From assembly GCA_030142905.1 (NCBI GenBank), contig JASJOG010000211.1, forward strand, positions 124,001 to 188,000: a DNA stretch of 64,000 bases. The letters run 5' to 3'. The notes under the pieces were generated by a model that ran no database searches, was not told the origin of the DNA, and saw only the letters and a list, made by a program, of their open reading frames with translations. The translations under genes were made by a program, and so were the position numbers. Shown piece after piece: positions 38,530 to 50,415 of the stretch; the stretch's first letter is position 1; every line of letters begins with the position of its first letter. The stretch comes from Heliopora coerulea (taxonomy: Eukaryota; Cnidaria; Anthozoa; Scleralcyonacea; Helioporidae).

Positions 38530-39895
38530 AGATTCTTCCATGCGAACAAGCGCGTTTGAGAAAGAATCATTCAACACAAACATCCCTCCTTCAAACGACC
38601 AATAAATGGTTAATGAATATGAATAATAGTTTCTTGAATGGAGTAATATTTTTGGATCTTAAGAAAGCGTTTGACTGCGTAGATCATGAGATACTCCTAA
38701 AAAAATACTCCGATATGGTTTAACCTCGCGTACATTAGAATGGTTTAGATCATACCTCATTTATAGAACATGAATATGCAAAATTGAGCAATCATCGTCC
38801 GGTAGACCTACTATTCGATGCATAGTATCGCAGTCAAACTTAGGACCACTGCTTTTTCTTGTTTTTATAAATGATCTCCCCAGGCGTCTTTCGTATTCGA
38901 CTACTAGTATGTTTGCCGATGATACAAACTTGACGATTATTGGAAGTTTGGTCGATGAAGTTGAAAATAAACTAAACAGATTTGGAAAAGGTACACCAAT
39001 GGTTGCTAGCCAACAAATTAACTCTAAACAAAGAGAAAACTGAATACATGATCATAGGCTCCAGACAAAGATTAGAGAAAATTGAAAACGATCCTGAAAC
39101 TAAACTTGGAGGCACCAATATAAAACGAGTAAAACACGCCCAAACCTTGGGCATAATTGTTGAGGAGCAACTTCAGTGGAAAAACCAGATTGAAAGTATT
39201 ATTACTAAGGTTTCAAAAAGTATTCGAATGTTGCGCCGCATGCAGAAGTACGCTACGAAACCTGTAATTGAAAATGCGTATAAGGCCATAGTATTACCTC
39301 ACTTTGACTAATGCAGTCTTGTTTGGGATAACTTTAGTCTCTATTTACAAGATAAATTACGGAAAATGCAAAACAGGGCCGCTAGGGTGATCACAGGAAA
39401 ACCGTACGACACAAAAATTAGCGATATTCTAAATGTGCTTGACTGGCAACCATTGGCTGATAGAAGGAAATTTAAAAAATATTACTTATGTGCAAAGTCA
39501 AAAATAATCAACTTCCAGAAAACATATCTAGCATGTTTAGAATTAATAGAAACGAAAACTATAGACTACGTAGAAACTATATTAACTATACGCTCCCAAA
39601 ACCTAAAACGAATTTTGTGAAAAGAAGTATAAGCTATTCCGCTGTAAGTCAATGGAAGTATCTCAATCTCAAAAATTAAAGCAATTCTCTCGGGCAATTA
39701 ATGATTTCACTCAAAATTCTAAATACTTTCATAGTCTAGTATGTTTTTAGTATGTAATTAACTCTGTATGTTGTAATAGTTTAGTCTTGCTTTGTTATTA
39801 TTGTTAAGTATTTTAATTATTATTTTCATTACTTTGTATCGTAAACGGCATCTTGGAAATCAGATGTTAAAAGATCTGAAGGGTTACCGTTTTTA

Positions 39896-39943
<48 letters not shown>
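38530..39943 (+). mobile_element. LINE (CR1/Jockey group), 5'-truncated, (TAA)n tail
   Basis: The plus strand has STQTSLLQTTNKWLMNMN, FLDLKKAFDCVDHEILLKK, MFADDTNLTIIGS (the YADD-type box reads FADD), VHQWLLANKLTLNKEKTEYM, HAQTLGIIVEEQLQWKNQIE, VLPHFD and NRAARVITGKPYDTKISDIL. Frames break near 38712 and 39309. It ends in a (TAA)n tract at 39896-39943. It is closely related to the split LINE at 27591-34430. Confidence 0.8.
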
Positions 39944-39946
<3 letters not shown>

Positions 39947-40440
39947 GTTCACAAAGACCGTACCACCACGGCCAATAAACCAGACATTGTTGTCAAAGAC
40001 TTCAAAGCAAGGACATGTCAAATTATTGACATGGCAGTTCCCTGTGATAGTAACATTTCGACTAAAGAATATGATAAACTTCAGAAATATAAAGACCTGG
40101 AAATTGAGATCACCAGGACGTGGCATCTAAACGCAACAACGATACCAGTCATCATGGGCGCACTAGGAATGATCCGAAAGGGAACTAGTAGGAATGTCGA
40201 GAGAATTCCGGGAAATAGCAAGCTTCAAGAACTGCAGAAGATTACTCTCATTGGTACTGCACATATACTTAGAAAAACATTATCTATAAGAACATGAAAA
40301 TTGGTCCAACTGAAGAACAGACTTCCATAGCCCTCTCACTCTTGGACCCCGGAGGAGACCCGGTGTTTGGATAAGTATACATACAGCTAAATATGTGAAC
40401 AATAATAATACTAGTAATAATAATAATAATAATAATAATG
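39944..40440 (+). mobile_element. R4/Dong-type LINE, C-terminus only, (TAA)n tail
   Basis: The fragment starts immediately after a (TAA)n tract. It encodes a restriction-like endonuclease C-terminus: RPINQTLL with the RPD region decayed, then MAVPCDSNISTKEYDKLQKY, TIPVIMGALGMIRKG and LQKITLIGTAHILRKTLSI. It ends in another AAT tract (40403-40438). Strong 5' truncation is visible. It is the same domain as 41970-42359 in the next element but a different subfamily. Confidence 0.7.
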
Positions 40441-42439
40441 GTGTAATGGAGAAGGAGCTGTACAAACACCTAGAGGAAAAAAATTTGCTGCCTCATGAAC
40501 AGAAGGGATGTAGAAGATCCAGGGGTACAAACGATCAGCTCTTAATTGATAAAATAGTGATAAGAAATTGTAAGAGGCGACAAATTGCGCTTGGCATGCC
40601 CTGGGTTGATTATAAGAAGGCTTATGACAAGATACCACATTCTTGGATCCTTAAATGTTTGGAAATGTTTGGAGCGGCAGGAAATATAATTGCGTTGTTG
40701 GAGAAAAGTATGAACAACTGGGGAACAGAGTTAACTGCAAGTGGAAGGACCTTGGGGACTATAAACATGAAGAGAGGTATCTTTCAGGGAGACAACCTGT
40801 CTCCATTGCTGTTCATTGTGGCCCGAATTCCACTATCTATGGTTTTGCCTCAAGTGAAAGCTGGCTATGATCTGGGAAAAAGAAAGGGCTCTTTAAATCA
40901 TCTATTCTTTATGGATGATTTGAAATTATTTGGAAAGAACGAGAAACAAGTTGACACCCTGGTAAACATTGTTCGAATTTTCAGTAACGACATTGGAATG
41001 GAATTTGAGATTAGTAAATGTGCTGTGCTGATAATGAAGAGGGGGAAATTGTGTACATGTAAAGGCATTGTTTTGTCAAATAAGCAGGTCATCAAAGGGC
41101 TTGAAGATGATGGGTATAAATATCTAGGGATTTTAGAAGCCAATGACGTGAAGCACAGTGACATGAAAGAAGCTTTATCCAAAGAGTACTTAAGAAGGAT
41201 AAGGAAGATACTAAAATCAAAGTTGAATAGTGGAAGTTGAATAGTAGAAATTTAGTGAGCGCCATTAATGCAAGAGCAGTTTCGTTAATAAGGTATGGGG
41301 CAGGTATCTATTGGAGTAAGGAAGAATTAAGAAATTTGGATAGAAAAACAAGAAACTGTTCTGTGTTTACAGATCACTCCACCCACAAGAAGATGTAAAC
41401 AGGCTTTATGTAAAGAGATCACAAGGAGGAAGAGGCTTGATAATAAATGTCGAGAACTGCGTTAATATTGAAGTTGGCAGTCTATACAGATATGTACAAG
41501 CTAGTAAGGAAAAGTTGTTTATAGCTGTTAAAAATGAAAATATTCTGGATAAAGGAGAGGAGAAGGAAAGAATTAGACAGGAAAGATTAATCAGCTACAG
41601 AAGAAAGGCATTGCACCGACAGTTTGTAAGGGGTACTGAAAACATTAGAGATTCTGAGCCCTGGTATTGGTTGAAAAGAGGCACAATGAAGAAAGAGACG
41701 GAAGGTCTCCTAACTGCCGCACAAGATCAGGCCCTTTGTACATACTACATCAAGAATAAGAGATGAACTAGATGTGTCACCAATGTGCCGAATATGTGGA
41801 GAAAGGGAGGAAACTGTTAGCCATATAACGGCAGAATGCAAGAAATTCGTTCAAAACCAGTACAAGAACTGGAGACATGACAAGGTTGTTCAAGTGATCC
41901 GTTGGAATTTATGTAAAAAAATTCGATCTTCCATGCAAAGAAACCTGGTACGATCATTCCCCAGAATCAGTGCTGGAAAATGACCAAGTGAAGGTGTTGT
42001 GGGACTTCAAAATTCAGACAGATCTCCATTTAGATCATAACAGACCTGATATTGTTGTATTGGAAAAGAAAGAAAGAGTGTGTTACATTATCGATGTGGC
42101 ATGTCCTTTCGATATGCGAGTGTTAGAAAAGGAACAGGAAGAGATTGACCACTATCAAGATCTGAAGATTGAAGTTCAAAAGATCTGGAGCTGCAGGAGG
42201 GTATCTATTATCCCAATTATAATTGGAGAGCTTGAAACTGTCAGTATGAATTTGAAGACATGGTATGACAAGATAGGACTGTATGGGAACACTTCTTTAC
42301 TTCAAAAGGCTTGCTTGTTGGGCACAGCAAAGACTCTACGTAGAGTACTGGACACCTAAGGCTACGGGATGTAGCTTGATGTTCTGGAAAACAACAATAC
42401 CACCGACAATAATATTTGGTGTGAAATATGAAAATAATG

Positions 42440-42473
<34 letters not shown>

Positions 42474-42475
42474 GC
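40441..42475 (+). mobile_element. R4/Dong-type LINE with RT and restriction-like endonuclease
   Basis: This copy begins in a (TAA)n tract and ends in one (42436-42473). The RT and nuclease sit in broken frames 40395-41240, 41437-41766, 41774-41983 and 41970-42359. Elements of the R4/Dong group are known to use a C-terminal restriction-like endonuclease, and Dong is reported in TAA repeats. The N-terminal fingers are missing. Confidence 0.75.
40446..42359 (+). pseudogene. R4/Dong-type LINE ORF, RT plus RLE endonuclease
   Basis: The RT has [54 protein letters not shown] and [11 protein letters not shown], where the catalytic box is MDD rather than YADD as in the R2/R4 groups. A zinc knuckle follows with CRICGEREETVSHITAEC (41794-41847). 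The endonuclease then has HNRPDIVVLEKKERVCYIID, giving the RPD...D catalytic pair, then YQDLKIEVQKIW and LLGTAKTLRRVLD. In-frame stops and shifts at 41240, 41395 and 41766 break the ORF. Confidence 0.8.
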
Positions 42476-43273
42476 TTCTTTCAAATTTTTCATTGAAAAC
42501 GTTCCACACGCTATCCGTGTTGTATCAAAATACGTTAAACGCACATGACGTACTTTGATTTGAAAATTTCGAATTGTGGTATAAGCTATTCAAAATAACA
42601 TGGCACAAAGAAGATAGAAAGACAATATACAAAGCCCCTTATTCACATAGAGGGTAGTACTCTGTGAATGATTTTGACTGAGGACACTTCACTAGTCTCG
42701 ACTTGAGTTTGAAGTTGAAAAGAGGCGTCAAAATCGATTCGTAAACTACGATATGGGCTCGAAATCATTTTACTGTAGCAACGTAGTTAGCGATTAATTT
42801 CCTTCGCTTCAGTATCTTAGAGGAGATGACTCATTCTGTTTGCGATAGTGCAGAAAATGTTTGCCTCAAACTGTGTTTTGTCGACAGTTGAACTACTTTT
42901 ACTCCGGCAAATAAGAACTATAGGTGAACAAACTAGTCTGAGCGTTCAGGACTGGCCATTACTAAAATTGAAGTTCAACAGGCTTTCTCATTTTGTTACC
43001 TAGGCGCTGAATGAAAACCTTATTATGATCTTCCCCGTGGCTAAAATCTATCTATATAGCACATTTGGAGCCGGTCGCACCAACCGTCTTCGAACCTATG
43101 TCAAATACGCATGGAAAGACAGAATTTGTAGCCATATAAATATTGCTTTCATGTTAGAGCGCTTTATTTTATTTTTTATTTTTTTATTTAATCATATATA
43201 TTAATGACGTTTGTCCGATAGCACGCAGGCTTATCGAGTGGACTTACGTCACATTCAATTTACAATGCGCAGG
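42476..43273. other. no gene recognised
   Basis: A+T-rich sequence between a (TAA)n tail and the LTR of a Gypsy element. No domain or clear repeat. Presumed intron 2 of gene B. Confidence 0.4.
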
Positions 43274-43462
43274 TGTTACTCCGGACTCGCTCTTGCTTCT
43301 GTAGAAACCACGAATCCTAGATAGCAGCTTTTCTTATTTATTTAAGTTCACATAAACATCTTTCATAACAACCTAACACATTCGCTTTTCTTGAGCGCGA
43401 AATCTCTCTTGTTACTAGGCAACGCTATTTCTAGTGCCCAATCTCTCACAAATACACTAACA
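43274..43462 (-). repeat. Gypsy 3' LTR
   Basis: 189 bp beginning TGTTACTCCGGACTCGCTCT on the plus strand and ending CACTAACA, so it has TG...CA ends. It matches the other LTR with several substitutions and a few small indels (TTATTTATTTATTTCTTTAA versus TTATTTATTTAA). Confidence 0.9.
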
Positions 43463-43829
43463 GTCTCCCCTCCTTATGAAAAGTTTCTCCTGTCTAACGG
43501 ATGACATCATTTCTTTGCTGACATCATGGCTATAGAATTAGTAATATCCTTTTTATAAGGATATCAGGGTTGGTTGATCAGGCACAACCCTTTAATTCTT
43601 CAACGACTTACTCTTCTCACCCGCGCATACTCTTACATGAAGTAAACTTAGATCCATTTCCACTCAATCTAAATTACTTTTAGACAACTGTATTACAAAT
43701 ACGTTGAAAATGTCATGTGAATAAGAATTTAACATGTTTATAATAATAAATACAATTAAAGGATTAAGTTCCCTGTGTCTAATATGAAGGCGTCGACATC
43801 GGTCGGTAGTTACCCTTCGGATAGTAACC

Positions 43830-44240
43830 AAATGATGGTAGCAGCAGGTTACTATAGAATAAGGATGGTGTTGGTATAGGTCTCATCCATTCCGGTGGTG
43901 GCATAGGTCTCATCCATTCCGGCGGTGGCATAGGTCTCATTCATTCCGGTGATGGCATAGGATTCTGTGTTTGGACTGTTTCGACGGTGGAATACTGTGA
44001 TAAGTTGGCGACATAATGAGCTGGACTTCCAGGTGTGTGGTATCCGAAACGTATTGGCGGTTGCCGGACTCTTCGTGGAATAGTATGAATGTTGTTCTCC
44101 TCGTCGACTGTATCTTGGTTTCCGGTCATGGTTCTTTCTTGGTCTAGAACGGAATCTTGAGTATTCGGATCTTCATCAGCTGCGGTACCCACATCCTCAG
44201 GGTCTGTTTCTCTCGTGTTGTTACTGTCGCTGTCTTCACT
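43830..44240 (-). pseudogene. Gypsy Pol C-terminal tail with PMPPPEWMR repeats
   Basis: The minus-strand frame reads TIPRRVRQPPIRFGYHTPG, typical of the basic Pol tail, then ends in a nonapeptide repeated about three times (PMPPPEWMR). The first copy has TGA in place of the Trp codon TGG, cutting the frame at 43941. It is separated from the integrase by the inserted LINE. Confidence 0.65.
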
Positions 44241-44258
44241 CCATTGTTGTGGTGAAGA

Positions 44259-45995
44259 TATTTATTTATTTAATCTTATTTATACACGGTAACTAATCAA
44301 CCAATAATAAAATATATTTACAGGGAAAAATGTTCAGTTGTTTTTCATTAGGCCGTGTTTCACACATAAGAAATTAAAAAGAAAAAATAAGAAATAAGGA
44401 TATTTACATCAGAACTTTTAAATGGTAATACTAAAAATAAAAACCAAACTATTTACAATTAAAAATACTAAAATTCAAAGCTATTTACAATTAAAAATAC
44501 TAAATTTCAAAGCTCATAAATTTTGTCCTCTAATGATGGGGCATTCCAGATCACAGCGGCTCTATACTTGAAACTTTTTTCATTGCATTAGTATGTGGTT
44601 TAGGTGACAAAAGCATGTTATCATTACTTCTCAGGTCATAACAATCTCGCCTTGCTATTGAAAATAGGTGACTTAGATTATCTAAGTTTGATCTGCCCGA
44701 AATTATCTTTAGCACAACGGACATTTGTCCTTCCCTTCCCGACTGTAAATCTTTCCACCCAAGTTTTAGTCGTGTGCTTGTTGCTGACATATCATATCTG
44801 TCACCACTTATTATTCGACTAGCTTTATTATGAAGCTTTTGTAAGCGGTCTTTTAAACTATTTGAGCAATTATCCCAAATCAAAGAACAGTAATGAAAAT
44901 GTGGTAACACTAACGTTTTATACAACCGTTCTAGGCTTTCATTACTGATGACATTTTTAACTCGTCTCATCATCCCTATTGCTCTCGAAATCTTTTTACA
45001 TGTGGCTTCAATATGATTTTTCCAGGTGATATTTTCGTCGATCAAAATACCCAGTGTTTTTGTCCCTTTTACACGTGAGATTTTTTGGGAACCAATTGAA
45101 ATTTCGGAATCCGTCGATATATGAGTTAGCGTATACCCAGAGCCAGTTAACATGTACTCCGTCTTATTGACATTCAAAGACAATCTATTTGCAAGCAACC
45201 ACTGATGTAAGTTATCCAACTCATTATTTAATTTACGTTGGATATCTTTCACAGACGGTCCAGATGTCGTTACATTGGTATCGTCTGTGGTATTTGGTAA
45301 GTCATTTACATAAAGTATAAATAATAATGGACCCAGATTAGATCCCTGTGGCACACCGGTCTTTATATATTTTTTCGAAGAAGTTGTCGTTCCAACTTTA
45401 CATACTTGTGTATGGTCACTCAGGTATGAAATCAACCAACGCAAACTATTTCCTTTAATACCATATAACTCTAATTTTTTTATTAAGATCTCGTGGTCTA
45501 CAGTATCAAGGGCCTTCTTTAGTCGAGGAAAATTACCCCATTTATTAGACCTTGGTCCATGTTGACCAGCCAAGTGTTGGTTGTGTTTAATAAAGATGTG
45601 CTAGTCGAGTTACCTTTTCTAAAACCCGACTGGAAAGGGGTTAAAAGTTCGTTGTTTTCTAAATAAGAGTATACTTGTTTATAAACCAATTTTTCGAATA
45701 ATTTAGAAACAACGGATATTATCGAAATTGGCCTATAATTACCGCATTAATCTTTTTCTCCCGACTTATAAATCGGTGAAACACGTGCATTTTTCCAATC
45801 ATTTGGAAAAATACCGTTGTTTAACGATAAGTTAAAAATTGTAGTTAAGAAAGGTACAGTAACATTAATTGAATCCTTCAACAACTTTACTGAAATATTA
45901 TCTGGTCCGTCTGCTTTTTTAGATTTTATTCCATTAATAGTATATAAAACAGTTTCGCAGGTTATATAACTGATAGTAGTTATATAACCTGATAG
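44259..45995 (-). mobile_element. LINE (CR1/Jockey group) inserted in the Gypsy element
   Basis: The minus strand has KSKKADGPDNISVKLLKDSI, NYRPISIISVVSKLFEKLVY, KALDTVDHEILIKKLELYG, GVPQGSNLGPLLFILYVNDL, LHQWLLANRLSLNVNKTEYM, SRVKGTKTLGILIDENITWK and LVLPHFHYC. The RT catalytic region has lost about ten residues before TDDTN. It ends in an A+T-rich (AAATA)n tail near 44259-44285. It lies between the Gypsy integrase C-terminus (46007 onward) and the Pol tail (below 44240), so it is younger than the Gypsy insertion. Confidence 0.8.
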
Positions 45996-46006
45996 TAGTT
46001 ATATTA

Positions 46007-49000
46007 CTAAGATAGCAGTTCCATCTGATTTGGTAAGAGTGACGGTGTCTCTTCTTCAGAATCTGAATCTATGTCGACATGGCTAGCAGGTGTCGGGGTT
46101 TTTTTTTTCGTCTTTCTGTTTTGGTCTTCGTTCGGTAACTTTATCCTTGTTTCTTTCGACAGACTCTTTTGGAGGAAGATCACTTTGGAAAGGAAGATAA
46201 TCTCGAGGTAAAAGTAAGTTACGGTGTAGAGTTCTGATTTTTCCACCTCCAGTTCTCAAGCTTTACATCATAGACCGGACTCTCTTGGCTCTTCCTCGAC
46301 ACTACAACGTTAATGTCCTCCTCCCAAAATCCTGTTAACTTCCCTAGACCTCCACGCAGCGTTAAGTTCCGTACGAGAACGCGATCCCCGGCATACAAGA
46401 CTGTCGACCGAACCTTTTTGTCGCTGTGTCTTGCCTTTAACAGCTTCTCGTTGCGCTGATTTCGAGGTTAGCATATAGGCTTCCTGCATTGCCCTTTTTC
46501 ACTTGGAGACGTACGCAGGGTAACTGGTGAACTCTTTCTTGGTTGGGAAATCAAACACAAGGTCGATGGGGAGGCGTGGTGATCTTCCAAACAGCAAAAA
46601 GAACGGCGAGTAACCAATAGATTCGTGTTCGGTGGAGTTATACGCATGGACCAATTTACTGACATGGTCCTTCCAGTTTGATTTGTACCTCTCGGGTAAC
46701 GTGCGTAGCATATTTAACAAGGTTCGGTTCATTCTCTCAACCTGTCCGTTCCCTTAGGGATGATAGGGTGTCGTGCGAGAGTGGGTGATCCCTGATAACT
46801 GTTCTAGTTTACGAAATAATTTATTCTCAAACTCTCCGCTTCTATCATGATGTATTCTTGATGGGAAGCCGAAACGTGGGATGAAATCATTGAAGATCTT
46901 CTCAGCCACAGTGATTGACGATTTGTTCCGTGTAGGATATGCCTGGGTGTACCTTGTAAAATGATCAACTATAACAAGTATGTATTCGTAACCACCAGAG
47001 CTACACTCAAGGTGAACTAAATCAATTGAAACTAATTCAAAGGGTGCGGTGGTTGTGATGGGCTGTAGTTGTTCTCTTGTTGTGAACGTCGGGCGCTTCT
47101 GTTTTAGGCATCTGCATACATTGTTGACGAAATGGTCAATGTCTGTCTTCATACCAGGCCAAAAAAATCTTTCTCGGGCTAAGGTAAATACCCTTTCAGG
47201 CCCGAGATGCCCCATCTCCTCGTGAAGCTCACGATATACCATTCGCCTGTGCTTAAACGGGAGCACGATCTGTTGGTCTCGATACAGAATACCACTTTTC
47301 TTGTCGACATGGAGTTTATTCCATTCTCGAAGATATTTTGTAATTTGGCGAGGTTCTCGTAGTTTATCCTCAGTCGTTAGTTTGCGTTTTGCTTTTATAT
47401 ACCATAGTACGCGACTTATATTTTGGTCTTCCTGTTGGGCTTTAACAATATCCACTGACTTGATCTGATTCGTAATGTCTCGGTTTGGCAGGTGTAGCTT
47501 TTCACTCTCCACAATGTCTTGATGGTCGGTAAGGAATGTCACCCATATTGATTGACGTTTACAAACGGAACAGATAGATGAGATAGATACATTGAATTCT
47601 TGGTTTGCGACGGTCTCGGTACATGAGTTCATGTATTTCTGAAAGTCAGATGGCATTCTAGATAAACTATCGGCGTCGATGTTTACTTTACCAGGTTTAT
47701 ATTTGATTTCGAAGTGGAAATCTGCCAGTTCCCGGACCCATCGCATCCCCGTTGCGTTCAGCTTAGCAGTAGTAAGGATGTAGGTTAAGGGATTGTTATC
47801 CGTATATACCGTGAAACGCGGTGCATAATAAAGATAATCGCGGAATTGCTCAGTAATTGACCATTTCAGGGCTAAGAACTCCAGTTTTCCGACGTGGAGA
47901 TTGTAGTTACATTCAGCCGGTGTGAGGGTACGCGAAGCATATGCTATTACTCTCAAAGCTCCTCCTTGTTCTTGATAAAGAACGGCCCCAAGCCCTTCTT
48001 GAGACGCATCGGTATGAACGACAAATGGGGTGTTATAATTTCGGTCGGCCAGAATGGGTGGTGATGTTATGCATTCGATGAGCTTATTAACGACGGCACC
48101 ATGTTCTGCGGTCCATTTCACAGGGTGTTTTGATGGAAGTTGACCATTACCAACTGATTGTTTTGAACGGTCGTGTTTCTCGGGTTTACCTGCTGAGTTC
48201 GATTTTCCATCTAAGAATTCGTATATCGGTTTGGCAATTCTGGAGAAATCTTTAATATGTCGTCGATAAACTCGAAGTAAACCAATTGCTCTACGAACTT
48301 CTCCAATCGTTCTTGGGATACTGTCCTTCAGCCGGGTTACTGCGTCTGTTGCTTTAGGATCAATACAATACCCATTCTCTGATACCACTCTTCCCAGAAA
48401 GGAGACTTGACGCCGAAACAGTCTACATTTTCCTGGTTTCAGTTTAACACCATGACTTTGCAATCTTCGAAGAACTTGACGAACGTGCTCTACATGTTCT
48501 TCGAACGACTTTGAAAAGACAATTATGTCGTCAAGGTATGGGATGCAGACTTTATCACGCAAGTCACCTAGACATCCCTCCATGAAGCGTTGGAAGCTAG
48601 CGGGTACATTCATCAGCCCAAAAGGTATTCGCATCCACTCATATAGTCCCCATGGGGTGACGAAGGCCGTTAATGACTGACTTTCTGGGCTAATGAAGCC
48701 TTGATGGCACGCCTTACCTTGATAGAGAGTGCTAAACCACGAATTACCTCCCAGATTATCGAGTGTTTCTTGTGTTCTGGGGATTGGATGTCGGTCTGGA
48801 ATGGTCTTTATTTATTTTCCTGTAGTCAACACATAACCTCATGCCACTGTCTTTCTTCCTCACGCAAACGACGCTACTGAAGAATGGCGATTTGGATTTT
48901 AGGATGAACTTCTTGTTCAATAAATCTTCAAGGTAATGCTTGACCTCTGGGTAAAGAGGACGCGGAATAGCGATATAGTTCTTTTCCACAGGTCGCTTGT

Positions 49001-49799
49001 CTTTGAGATTAATTCTCATCTTCAGTTCTGGTATACAACCAATGTCGTTCTCATCAGTCGTAAAAGCGTCTGCTTCCTGGCTCAGCATTTCCTTCGCTAT
49101 GCATTGTTGTTCGGGCGTTAAATCGCTTAGTTCTACCTCTGACGTCCTACTGTTTCCTCGTTTATGCTGTGAGTCATTGATCTTCTGAGACTTTGTGGGT
49201 TGATTGTCTTCACGTTTACCACTCTCTTGTTTCTGTTTATTTCCACTTTCTTGGTGCACACTTTCCTGTAATTTTACGTCGACCTCTGTGACCAAACGAA
49301 CCAACTGAAGGCGGCCTAGTAACGTTCGTCGTGGCAAAACGATGTTGTGCATTGTGTTGTTGGACACCTGGATGTCTAAGATGGCCAACTTTCCCTTGTT
49401 AACTGTAGTTAGGGTCTCCTGAACTGTTAATCCTGTTGGCCACCTTGCTTCTTTGTCTGGTTCGAAGAGTACAGGCATGGCAGCCGTGACACCTCTTGTA
49501 TTTGCTCGACAGGGTACAGGGACAGTTGTCCCTTTTGGAATGACGACATCTTGTTTAGCTGATTTGACCACACAGAAGGCATCTGAATTGATCGTTTTAA
49601 TAAAGTTGATTAGCTGACTGGCATCGTTCTCATGAATATTCCAGAAGCTCCTGGATATAGTCTGTGTCATAGGTGAACTGTCCTGGTCACTTTCATTGTC
49701 CTTCACAAGTAATTCGATAACGTTGTAACCAATAATTGGGAGTTCCAATTCTTCTTTGGTAACCAAAAAAGGGACAATAACTTCGTTTTTCTTTTTCAC
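46007..49799 (-). pseudogene. Gypsy Pol: RT, RNase H, integrase
   Basis: The minus strand carries an RT with [10 protein letters not shown] and YLDDIIVFS. RNase H has [16 protein letters not shown] and [14 protein letters not shown], then [10 protein letters not shown]. The integrase zinc finger has [20 protein letters not shown] with a downstream C..C (VCRC). The integrase core has [18 protein letters not shown] and a D/E stretch at [11 protein letters not shown] frameshift near 48830 and a TAA at 46746 (before [10 protein letters not shown]) break it. The C-terminal part (46250-46500) has GDRVLVRN. The protein copies and inserts the element; it is described here only as a broken copy. Confidence 0.85.
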
Positions 49800-50040
49800 T
49801 ATTTAATCTAAATCTTGCTTCTACCCATCCTTGGTAAGGGATGAATGTACCATTAGCAGCTTTCAAATTCAGATCGGTATCTACACCAAGTAGCTCCCTA
49901 ACGTCTCTTATCTTAAGACCGAGAGGTTCTTGTAATAACAAATGCTCTGTCATAATAGAGACTTGGGCTCCAGTGTCCCAGAGTGCTTCTATTTTCACAT
50001 CGTTAATATGACATTTGATGGAGCAATTTCTGCCAACCAA
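49693..50040 (-). pseudogene. Gypsy aspartic protease
   Basis: The minus-strand frame has IEALWDTGAQVSIMTEHLL, in which DTG is the catalytic triad of retroviral-type aspartic proteases, followed by LLGVDTDLNLKAANGTFIPY. It overlaps the start of the RT frame at 49799, consistent with a Gag-Pro-Pol order. A stop at 49693 truncates it. Confidence 0.75.
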
Positions 50041-50164
50041 CTTTGCTAGTGAAGCGTGTTGCTTTGGAGTCAGATGGCTGACAAATTTGTCAGGATCATC
50101 CCCATCACCTAGTCTCTTGTTACTTTCTTCCTGTGGATTGGACAGTCTCTGAATAGCTTTACGA

Positions 50165-50292
50165 AGTGTCTTGTGTGCGTTCCAGTGCTTTTTCTGGCAC
50201 GGTATTGAGCATTAGAACACCAACTTACAGCCTGAACAGCGTCTAAACTTTACACCACTTTCAGTCCTGGAGCATCCATTGCAATGGTGGGA
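50165..50292 (-). pseudogene. MYND-type zinc finger between gag and protease
   Basis: The minus strand reads HCNGCSRTESG, RCSGCKLVF, a TAA stop, then CSIPCQKKHWNAHK. The spacing CxxC, CxxC, (stop for Tyr) C...C...HW..H fits a MYND finger, with only the conserved Tyr codon changed to TAA. MYND fingers bind proline-rich PxLxP motifs. It is unusual in place of, or in addition to, the CCHC knuckle of Gag. Confidence 0.65.
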
Positions 50293-50415
50293 CATGTCCA
50301 TGGATTCCAAGGCTACACCCTGTCCCTCTGGTGTAGCCGCCTTCCGTTTCCCGACCTGCAGTATCGAGCAGTAATGGTTGAGTCCACCACAATTGAAGCA
50401 ATGAAGACATTGACT

